Source: Friedmanniella luteola (lineage in GTDB: Bacteria; Actinomycetota; Actinomycetes; Propionibacteriales; Propionibacteriaceae). Taken from it: a DNA stretch of 64,000 nt. The notes beneath the pieces are model-generated. The model did not search any database. It was not told the origin of the DNA and was given only the letters and a program-made list of their open reading frames with translations. A program made the position numbers and the translations under genes. This document shows, one piece after another, positions 57,891 to 64,000 of the stretch. Numbering within the stretch: position 1 is the first letter of the stretch; each line of letters starts with the position of its first letter. The DNA is taken from positions 2,666,001 to 2,730,000 of the forward strand of contig NZ_LT629749.1 of NCBI RefSeq assembly GCF_900105065.1, given 5' to 3'.

Positions 57891-58916
57891 TCAGCCGCGC
57901 AGCAGCACCCAGGTGCGGCCGGGCCGCAGCGGGAGGGCGTCGCCGTCCCGGTCGCGGAGGCTCAGGGGCGCGCTGCGCCGGCTGCGCTGCCAGGTGCCGG
58001 TGAGCGTGCGCCCGTCACGGTGCACCGTCACCTTCCCCCGGCCCACGGTCGACGAGAGCACCGACGCGGCGCCCAGCACGTCCCGGTTGCCGTCCGGTGT
58101 GTTCTCGACGTCGAGCACGACGACGTTCTCCGCCTCGACGGAGCCGGTGCCGCCGTCGCGGTACCGGCGGCCGTTCCAGGTGACGCCGTAGTGGCCGTCT
58201 CGGTGGTCGAAGTCGAACCGGTCGGCCCCGATCCGCACCGCCGCGCTGCGGGCGCGGGCGGCGTCGTCCCAGACGGCGGCGTCCGCGTCGAAGGTCCAGC
58301 CGGGCGAGCGCGGCGGGTCCAGCTCCGTCGTCCGGGCGAGGGCGCGCAGGTCGACGACCACGTCGTGGGGGGCCACCCGGGCGGGGTCGCGGTCGTCCCG
58401 CTGCAGCGCCAGGATCGGGGCGTCGTCGATCTTCGCCTGGACCCGGGCGTTGGCGCCGGAGTAGACCAGCGCCGTGCGCCCGAAGGCGGGCAGCAGCTGC
58501 ACGTCGGTGCTGCGGGCGCTCCGGACCGGGCCCACCCGCCGGGGGAACGCGGAATGGTACAGCGCGACGAGCCGGGTCTGCGCACCCTCGACCTCCTCGA
58601 CGACGACGACGTCGGCGGCCGAGAGGCCCAGCTGCGGCCAGGCCGCGGCGATGTTCTCCACCTTGACGGCGAGCACGCCGGCCTCGACCGGCTGCCGGCC
58701 GGTCAGCGGGTCGACCGGGCGGGGGCGCGGGGTGCGCCGGGGCGTCGGAGCGGCCGACGGGGTCGCGGCGCCGGAGGTGGCCGCGGCCGTGGGCGCGACC
58801 CGCGTCGGCGCGCCGCGGTCCTGGACGGCGAGCAGGCCCAGCGCACCGACGACCAGGGCCGCGCCCAGCCCGGACGCCACGACCACCGGTCGGCGTCGGC
58901 GGGGTCTCCTCGTCAC
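57891..58916 (-). CDS. DUF3048 (YerB-like) membrane-anchored extracellular protein
   Basis: 341 aa. Seen: Arg-rich N-terminus RRPRRRRPVVV, one membrane helix (VVASGLGAALVVGALGLLAV), a Pro/Ala/Thr-rich linker, then the DUF3048 domain: PLTGRQPVEAGVLAVKVENIAAAWPQLGLSAADVVVVEEVEGAQTRLVALYHS, VGPVRSARSTDVQLLPAFGRTALVYSGAN, ending in a second beta-rich part (YRDGGTGSVEAENVVVLDVEN). Related proteins (YerB) are surface lipoproteins with unknown roles in cell-wall physiology. GTG 58916 has CAGGCT seven bases upstream. Confidence 0.87.
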   Translation of the reverse strand: MTRRPRRRRPVVVASGLGAALVVGALGLLAVQDRGAPTRVAPTAAATSGAATPSAAPTPRRTPRPRPVDPLTGRQPVEAGVLAVKVENIAAAWPQLGLSAADVVVVEEVEGAQTRLVALYHSAFPRRVGPVRSARSTDVQLLPAFGRTALVYSGANARVQAKIDDAPILALQRDDRDPARVAPHDVVVDLRALARTTELDPPRSPGWTFDADAAVWDDAARARSAAVRIGADRFDFDHRDGHYGVTWNGRRYRDGGTGSVEAENVVVLDVENTPDGNRDVLGAASVLSSTVGRGKVTVHRDGRTLTGTWQRSRRSAPLSLRDRDGDALPLRPGRTWVLLRG

Positions 58917-58942
58917 GCCGCCCAGCCTGCCCGAGAACAGCG

Positions 58943-58990
58943 CCGCCGCCGGCCCTGACGCGCGGGAGGCGACGTCAGGGGCGGCGGCGG
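58943..58990 (-). terminator. Strong hairpin downstream of secA
   Basis: Inner stem CCCTGACG (58953-58960) / CGTCAGGG (58973-58980) is perfect; outer stem CCGCCGCC (58943-58950) / GGCGGCGG (58983-58990) extends it past a 2x2 internal loop. It begins 20 bases after the secA stop on the minus strand. Confidence 0.75.
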
Positions 58991-59009
58991 AGCGGGCCCT
59001 ACCGGGAGG

Positions 59010-61943
59010 TCAGCTGCCGGAGCGGCCGTGGCAGAGCTTGAACTTCTTGCCCGAGCCGCAGGGGCAGGGGGCGTTCCGGCCGACGCCGGCGTACTCGTCG
59101 GCTGCGGCGGCGGTCTGACCCACCGTCTTGACCGAACCGTCCTCGTCCGGGGCGGTGTAGCTCAGGGTGCGGGCCCGGTCGCCCCCGAGGCCCTTGGCCC
59201 GCACCTGCGGCCGGCTGACGGGCTCCGGCTCCAGCGCGACGGGCTCGGACTCCAGGGCCACCAGCTCCTCCGCCTCCTCCGGCACCTCGTCAGCGTCGAC
59301 GGCGTGGACCGCGACCCCGAAGTCGTCCGGGTCGGGACCGGACTCGACCAGCGGCCCGTGCTCCTCCTGGGGCCGGTGACCGTTGCCGGAGGCCCCGTGG
59401 CCGCGGGCCCCGATCTGGACGGCGCGACCGTCGCCACCGGTGACCACGCCGACGGCCGGCGCCTGCTCGACCTCCACCTCCAGGTGGAACACGAAGCCGA
59501 CGACCTCCTCCATGAACGCGGCCATCATGGTGGCGAACATGTCGCCACCCTCGCGCTGGTACTCCACCAGCGGGTCGCGCTGGGCCATGGCCCGCAGACC
59601 GATGCCCTCGCGCAGGTAGTCCATCTCGTAGAGGTGCTCACGCCACTTGCGGTCCAGCACGGTGAGCAGCACCCGCCGCTCGAGCTCGCGCATGACGTCC
59701 GAGCCGAGGCTCTCCTCGCGCCGGTCGTAGGCGGCCTGGGCGTCGGCCCGGAAGTCCTCCACCAGGGTGGCGCGGTCGAGGTCGTCGCGCTCCTCGTACT
59801 CCTCGCGGGACAGCGACACCGGGTAGAGCGTGCGCATGTTCGTCCACAGCTGCTCGAGGTCCCAGTCCTCCGCGAAGCCCTCGGTGGCGGCGTTCACGTA
59901 CTGCTCGACGACGGTGTCGACGGTGGCACGCAGCCGGCCCTCGACGTCGGCCCCCTCGAGCACCTTGCGCCGGTCGCCGTAGATGGCGTGCCGCTGGCGG
60001 TTCATCACGTCGTCGTACTTGAGGATGTTCTTGCGGATCTCGAAGTTCTGCGACTCGACCTGGCCCTGGGCGCTGGCGATCGAGGCCGACACCCGCTTGT
60101 TCTCGATGGGCTGGTCGTCGGGCATCTTGAGCGCCTGCAGCACCCACTCGACGATGTCGGACTTGAACAGCCGCATCAGGTCGTCGCCGAGGGAGAGGTA
60201 GAAGCGGCTCTCGCCCGGGTCGCCCTGCCGGCCGGACCGGCCGCGGAGCTGGTTGTCGATGCGGCGCGACTCGTGCCGCTCGGAGCCGACGACGTAGAGA
60301 CCGCCGGCCGCGACGACCTCCTCGTGCTCGTCCGCGCCCTGCTGCTCGAACTCGGCCAGCACCTCCGGGTAGCGCGCCTCGTACTCCTCGACGTGCTCGA
60401 CCGGGTCGATGCCCTGCTCCCGCAGCCGGTGGTCGGCCTGGAACTCGGGGTTGCCGCCGAGGATGATGTCGGTACCGCGGCCGGCCATGTTGGTGGCCAC
60501 GGTGACGGCGCCCTTGCGGCCCGCCATCGCGACGATCGCCGCCTCGCGCTCGTGCTGCTTCGCGTTCAGCACCTCGTGCGGGACGCCGGCCTTCTTGAGG
60601 AGCCGGGAGAGGATCTCGGACTTGGCCACCGACGCGGTGCCGATGAGGACCGGCTGGCCCTGCTCGTGCCGCTCCGCGACGTCGGCCACCACCGCGTCGA
60701 ACTTGGCCTCCTCGGTGCGGTAGATCAGGTCGCGCTGGTCGATCCGGATCATGTCCTTGTTCGTGGGGATCGGCACCACGCCCAGGCCGTAGATCTTCTG
60801 GAACTCACTGGCCTCGGTCATCGCCGTGCCGGTCATGCCCGAGAGCTTCTCGTACATCCGGAAGTAGTTCTGCAGCGTGATCGTGGCCAGCGTCTGGTAC
60901 TCGTCGCGGATCTGCACCCGCTCCTTGGCCTCGATGGCCTGGTGCAGGCCCTCGTTGTAGCGCCGGCCGACCAGGCTGCGGCCGGTGTGCTCGTCGACGA
61001 TCAGCACCTCGCCGTCCACCACGACGTAGTCGCGGTCGACCTTGAACAGCTCCTTGGCCTTGATCGCGTTGTTCAGGTAGGAGATGAGCGGGGTGTTGGC
61101 CGACTCGTAGAGGTTGTCGATGCCCAGCCGGTCCTCGACGACGTCGATGCCGTTCTCGCCGATGGCGACGGTGCGCTTCTTCTCGTCGACCTCGTAGTGC
61201 TCGTCGCGGCGGAGCCGCTCGACCAGCTTGGCGAACTCGGGGTACCAGCGGTGCGAGTCCTCGGCCGGGCCGGAGATGATCAGCGGCGTCCGGGCCTCGT
61301 CGATGAGGATCGAGTCCACCTCGTCGACGATGGCGAAGTGGTGCTCGCGCTGCACGCAGTCGTCCAGGCTGAGGGCCATGTTGTCGCGCAGGTAGTCGAA
61401 CCCGAACTCGTTGTTCGTGCCGTAGGTGATGTCGGCCGCGTAGGCCGCCCGCCGCTCGACCGGGGTCATCTGCGACAGGATCGCGCCGACCTCCAGGCCC
61501 AGGAAGTGGTGGATGCGACCCATCTGCTCGGACTGGAACTTGGCCAGGTAGTCGTTCACCGTGATGACGTGCACGCCGCGCCCGGTCAGCGCGTTCAGGT
61601 ACGAGGGCAGCGTCGCGACCAGCGTCTTGCCCTCACCGGTCTTCATCTCGGCGATGTTGCCGAGGTGCAGCGCCGCGCCACCCATCAGCTGCACGTCGAA
61701 GTGCCGCTTGCCCAGCACCCGCTTGCCGGCCTCCCGCACGGTGGCGAAGGCCTCGGGCATCAGCTGCTCGAGGGTCTCGCCCTTCTCCAGGCGCTCCTTG
61801 AAGTCGGCCGTCTGGCCGCGCAGCTCCTCGTCGCTCATCGCGACGAAGTCGTCCTCGATCGCGTTGACCTGCTCGGCTATGCCCTTCAGCCTCTTGAGGG
61901 TCTTGCCCTCGCCGAAGCGCAGCATCCTGTCCATCAAAGCCAC
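59010..61943 (-). CDS. secA: Preprotein translocase ATPase SecA
   Basis: 977 aa. Motor that pushes unfolded preproteins through SecYEG. Seen: Walker A MKTGEGKT, second nucleotide-binding block [16 protein letters not shown], preprotein cross-linking domain, [34 protein letters not shown], a long acidic/variable linker of about 130 residues, and a C-terminal zinc finger [13 protein letters not shown] that contacts SecB-like chaperones or ribosomes. The zinc finger marks it as the housekeeping SecA1 rather than SecA2. GTG 61943 with GAGGTGAGGGAG upstream is chosen; ATG codons at residues 4 and 7 are alternatives. A strong hairpin follows. Confidence 0.97.
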   Translation of the reverse strand: MALMDRMLRFGEGKTLKRLKGIAEQVNAIEDDFVAMSDEELRGQTADFKERLEKGETLEQLMPEAFATVREAGKRVLGKRHFDVQLMGGAALHLGNIAEMKTGEGKTLVATLPSYLNALTGRGVHVITVNDYLAKFQSEQMGRIHHFLGLEVGAILSQMTPVERRAAYAADITYGTNNEFGFDYLRDNMALSLDDCVQREHHFAIVDEVDSILIDEARTPLIISGPAEDSHRWYPEFAKLVERLRRDEHYEVDEKKRTVAIGENGIDVVEDRLGIDNLYESANTPLISYLNNAIKAKELFKVDRDYVVVDGEVLIVDEHTGRSLVGRRYNEGLHQAIEAKERVQIRDEYQTLATITLQNYFRMYEKLSGMTGTAMTEASEFQKIYGLGVVPIPTNKDMIRIDQRDLIYRTEEAKFDAVVADVAERHEQGQPVLIGTASVAKSEILSRLLKKAGVPHEVLNAKQHEREAAIVAMAGRKGAVTVATNMAGRGTDIILGGNPEFQADHRLREQGIDPVEHVEEYEARYPEVLAEFEQQGADEHEEVVAAGGLYVVGSERHESRRIDNQLRGRSGRQGDPGESRFYLSLGDDLMRLFKSDIVEWVLQALKMPDDQPIENKRVSASIASAQGQVESQNFEIRKNILKYDDVMNRQRHAIYGDRRKVLEGADVEGRLRATVDTVVEQYVNAATEGFAEDWDLEQLWTNMRTLYPVSLSREEYEERDDLDRATLVEDFRADAQAAYDRREESLGSDVMRELERRVLLTVLDRKWREHLYEMDYLREGIGLRAMAQRDPLVEYQREGGDMFATMMAAFMEEVVGFVFHLEVEVEQAPAVGVVTGGDGRAVQIGARGHGASGNGHRPQEEHGPLVESGPDPDDFGVAVHAVDADEVPEEAEELVALESEPVALEPEPVSRPQVRAKGLGGDRARTLSYTAPDEDGSVKTVGQTAAAADEYAGVGRNAPCPCGSGKKFKLCHGRSGS

Positions 61944-62134
61944 GGAACTGGCTCCCTCACCTCGTCGTCACCCACATGTACGCGCAGCGCCATCCGGTCG
62001 TTCCCGGACCCGCTCGGCCGCGGTCCCCCCGGACCGCTCCGGGGCAGGACCCCTGGGGAGCAGACGCACCGACCCATCGTAGGCCAGACCGCGCGGGGTG
62101 ACCCGACGACGAGCGCGACGCCCGGTCGACGCCC

Positions 62135-63358
62135 TCACGCGGCCCGCGCCAGCGCCGGCCCCAGCAGCCCGGCCAGGTCACCGCCGGTCGGCGGCACCAC
62201 GCCCGTCAGCCCGAGCCAGCCGGTCAGCGACACCAGCTCGGCGGCCAGCTCCTCGGCCACCTCCGGCGTGGCCTGGCCGGGCTCCGCCCACGCCCCGTGC
62301 ACCCGGAGCACCCCGGCCGCGCGGTCCGCCTTGAGGTCGACGCGGGCGACGAACGCGTCGTCGAGGAGGAACGGGTAGACGTAGTAGCCGTGCACCCGGC
62401 GCTCCTGCGGGACGTAGATCTCGATCCGGTAGTGGAACCCGAAGAGCTCCTGCAGCCGGGCCCGCTCGAACACCATCGAGTCGAACGGGCTGAGCAGGGC
62501 GCGGGCCCGGACCCGGCGGGGCACGCGCGCCTCGTGCCACAGGTAGAGCGGGCGTCCGGCGCGGCCCGTCACCCGGACGGGCAGCAGCAGCCCGTCCTCG
62601 ACCAGCTCCGCCACCGCCTGCTGCGTCATCCCGGGCCGCGTCCGGAAGTAGTCCCGCAGGCTGGGCTCGCTGGCCACCCCCAGCGCCCGTGCCGCCCGGG
62701 CCACCAGGCCGCGCACCGAGTCCTCGGGCGAGGGGGTCGGCGCGGCCAGCACCGCGGCCGGGAGGACGCGCTCGGGCAGGTCGTAGACGCGCTCGAACTG
62801 GCTGTTCCGCCAGGCCGAGGTCACCTCACCGCAGTAGAAGAGCCACTCCAGCACCGTCTTCACCGCCGACCAGTTCCAACCCCACTGGCTGCGGTCGCGC
62901 TGCTCGACCACCTCGAGCTGCCGGGCGCTGACCGGTCCTCGCGCCGCCACCTGCGCCCGCACGTGCTCGACGAGCCCCGGCTGCTCGCGGGCCGCGCGCT
63001 CCACCCCGCTCCACACGTCCCGGTAGCCCTGCTGGGCGCGGAAGCGCAGCAGGGGCTGCAGGTTGACGTCGAGCAGGCTGGCCGCGTGCCCCCAGTACTC
63101 GTACAGCCGGCGGGGCGGGCGGTGGGCCGCCCGCTCCAGCAACCCGGTGTCGTAGGGCCCCAGCCGGGAGTAGAGCGGGACGAAGTGGGCCCGGGTGACG
63201 ACGTTGACCGAGTCGATCTGGAACTGGCCCAGCCGGCTGGTCACCGCCTGCACGTCCCGCAGGCCCACCACCCGCTCCGGTCGCGGCGCGGCGAGGCCCT
63301 GCGCGGCCACCGCGACCCGGCGGACCTCGGCAGCGCTCAGGGACTCACGTGCAGGCAT
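62135..63358 (-). CDS. YcaQ/AlkX-like DNA glycosylase (winged-helix HTH_42 family)
   Basis: 407 aa. Family of HTH_42 glycosylases that unhook interstrand cross-links or remove alkylated bases. Seen: the catalytic Gln-x-Gln in LGQFQIDSVNVVTRAHFVPLYSRLGPY, RRLYEYWGHAASLLDVNLQPLL, three winged-helix segments (VSARQLEVVEQRD; WNWSAVKTVLEWLFYCGEV), PFDSMVFERARLQELFGFHYRIEIYVP and GYYVYPFLLDDAFVARVDLKADR. ATG 63358 lies exactly six bases after TAGCGT, itself eight bases after CTGTCGGTG, so the gene should be leaderless and DNA-damage inducible via PafBC, which fits a repair role. Confidence 0.92.
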   Translation of the reverse strand: MPARESLSAAEVRRVAVAAQGLAAPRPERVVGLRDVQAVTSRLGQFQIDSVNVVTRAHFVPLYSRLGPYDTGLLERAAHRPPRRLYEYWGHAASLLDVNLQPLLRFRAQQGYRDVWSGVERAAREQPGLVEHVRAQVAARGPVSARQLEVVEQRDRSQWGWNWSAVKTVLEWLFYCGEVTSAWRNSQFERVYDLPERVLPAAVLAAPTPSPEDSVRGLVARAARALGVASEPSLRDYFRTRPGMTQQAVAELVEDGLLLPVRVTGRAGRPLYLWHEARVPRRVRARALLSPFDSMVFERARLQELFGFHYRIEIYVPQERRVHGYYVYPFLLDDAFVARVDLKADRAAGVLRVHGAWAEPGQATPEVAEELAAELVSLTGWLGLTGVVPPTGGDLAGLLGPALARAA

Positions 63359-63364
63359 GCCCTG

Positions 63365-63387
63365 ACGCTAGTGGGGACCACCGACAG
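63365..63387 (-). promoter_or_regulatory. Predicted PafBC-dependent, leaderless promoter of the YcaQ-like gene
   Basis: Minus strand: CTGTCGGTG (63387-63379), eight bases, TAGCGT (63370-63365), six bases, ATG. Matches RecA-NDp consensus at every fixed position but the first T, with exact N8 spacing and a full TAnnnT. Confidence 0.7.
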
Positions 63388-63395
63388 TGTTGTCT

Positions 63396-63433
63396 GGCCT
63401 CGCTCCGCTCGACCGCGGGCCGCGCTCCTGGCC
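63396..63433. repeat. 38-bp dispersed repeat, second family (copy B)
   Basis: Reverse complement starts GGCCAGGAGCGCGG and ends CGAGCGGAGCGAGGCC; near-identical to 44619-44657. Lies just upstream of the YcaQ-like promoter. Confidence 0.75.
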
Positions 63434-63517
63434 CCCGTCTTCGTCGTCGGCGCGCGGCCCGGCGCCGGAGACCGCCTGCCCCGGGACCTCTGCGCGCGGA
63501 GGGCTCGCGACGCAGCG

Positions 63518-63547
63518 GGGCCCGCCGAGCGGGTGCGCGGCGGGCCC
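63518..63547 (-). terminator. Hairpin terminator of hpf
   Basis: GGGCCCGCCG (63518-63527), 10-base loop, CGGCGGGCCC (63538-63547), a perfect 10-bp stem starting 16 bases after the hpf stop. Confidence 0.7.
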
Positions 63548-63563
63548 GTGTCCGGGGTGCTGC

Positions 63564-64000
63564 TCAGCTCACAGCGTCGGCGAGCTCGTCGGCGGTGGTC
63601 AGGCGGATGACGCCGTAGTCGTACGCGCGGCGGCGGTAGACGACGCTCGGGGTGTGGTGCTCGGCGTCGATGTAGAGGTAGAAGTCGTGGCCGACGAGCT
63701 CCATGGCCATCAGCGCCTGGTCCAGGGTCATCGGGACGGCGGGGTGGCTCTTCTCGCGGACCACGAGCGGGCCGTCGCCCTGCACCTCGATGCCGGCGAC
63801 GGTGTGGCTCCCGTTGGTCTCGGCGTCGGCCGGGGTCAGGGGAGGCTCGGCGACGTCGAGACCGCTCTTGAGCGACTGCGGGGCGCGCTGCCCGTGGTGG
63901 ACGCGCTTGCGGTCCGCGGCGCGACGCAGCTGGGCCATCAGCCGGTCGAGCGCCATGTCGAACGCGGCGTTCTTGTCCTCGGCGGCCGCCTCGGCACGCA
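63564..64000 (-). CDS. hpf: Long-form ribosome hibernation-promoting factor HPF, C-terminal part
   Basis: At least 145 aa in the window; the N-terminus lies beyond base 64000. Long HPFs bind the 30S decoding centre and dimerise 70S ribosomes to 100S through the C-terminal domain. Seen: end of the S30AE domain (AAAEDKNAAFDMALDRLMAQLRRAADRKRVHHG), a linker, and the dimerisation domain PMTLDQALMAMELVGHDFYLYIDAEHHTPSVVYRRRAYDYGVIRL. The neighbouring order hpf then secA is common in actinobacteria, with the YcaQ-like gene inserted between here. Terminator hairpin follows. Confidence 0.94.
   Translation of the reverse strand, partial: RAEAAAEDKNAAFDMALDRLMAQLRRAADRKRVHHGQRAPQSLKSGLDVAEPPLTPADAETNGSHTVAGIEVQGDGPLVVREKSHPAVPMTLDQALMAMELVGHDFYLYIDAEHHTPSVVYRRRAYDYGVIRLTTADELADAVS

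Overview
This is chromosomal DNA of a very GC-rich actinobacterium. The gene set (AdnAB recombination nuclease, PknG kinase, MoeZ, DUF3107, Rv3235-like protein, Ku, 180-kDa-class NAD-glutamate dehydrogenase) points to Actinomycetes. The overall style suggests Geodermatophilaceae or a near relative; that is inference, since no 16S is present. I see no rRNA, tRNA, CRISPR, phage or IS element. About 55 protein genes fill most of the window.

Layout: 1-12 kb holds a purine permease (cut at the left edge), nudC, adnB-adnA, serB with a pirin, DUF427 and an alkyltransferase-like protein. 12-16.5 kb holds a cold-shock protein, moeZ, a phosphotransferase, a LigD-type polymerase domain and a TetR regulator. 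16.5-21 kb is a FrcABC-like sugar ABC transporter with its LacI regulator. 21-23.8 kb is larE-larB-larC (nickel-pincer cofactor). 23.9-37.4 kb is a signalling island: TelA, a helical protein, an AAA+ ATPase, GlnX, GlnH, a coiled-coil protein, PknG, a PP2C phosphatase, then M48 protease, VWA and FHA proteins. 37.5-44.5 kb holds DUF3107, a ferritin-like protein, a DEAD-box helicase, sortase F, DUF4397, MmcQ/YjbR, an aldo/keto reductase, a DksA-like protein and a PHP phosphoesterase. 44.6-53 kb holds the large NAD-GDH, DUF2505, CorA and Ku. 53-64 kb holds a cupredoxin-like lipoprotein with a membrane partner, GntR, a phosphoribosyltransferase, an Rv3235-like protein, DUF5995, DUF3048, secA, a YcaQ-like DNA glycosylase and the end of hpf.

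The most interesting region is the signalling island. GlnH (amino-acid-binding lipoprotein), GlnX (membrane sensor) and PknG form the known mycobacterial/corynebacterial glutamate-sensing relay. Here they are translationally coupled to a PP2C phosphatase and lie near an FHA protein. Kinase, phosphatase and FHA reader each carry tandem N-terminal zinc ribbons, and two of them share the same YCDVCG signature. From memory of M. tuberculosis gene order, the sugar, lar and signalling blocks interrupt an otherwise conserved nudC-adnB-adnA-moeZ-tetR-DUF3107-ferritin-like-DEAD helicase order.

Regulation is unusually readable. At many genes a TAnnnT hexamer lies exactly 6-7 bases before the start codon, as expected for leaderless mRNAs. 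Two DNA-repair genes (adnA and the YcaQ-like gene) carry a TGTCGGTG-N8-(-10) element of the PafBC (RecA-NDp) damage-response type. The sugar ABC operon has a clear promoter with a LacI-type palindrome at its start site. Two small dispersed repeat families are present, one of which has been absorbed into a coding sequence.
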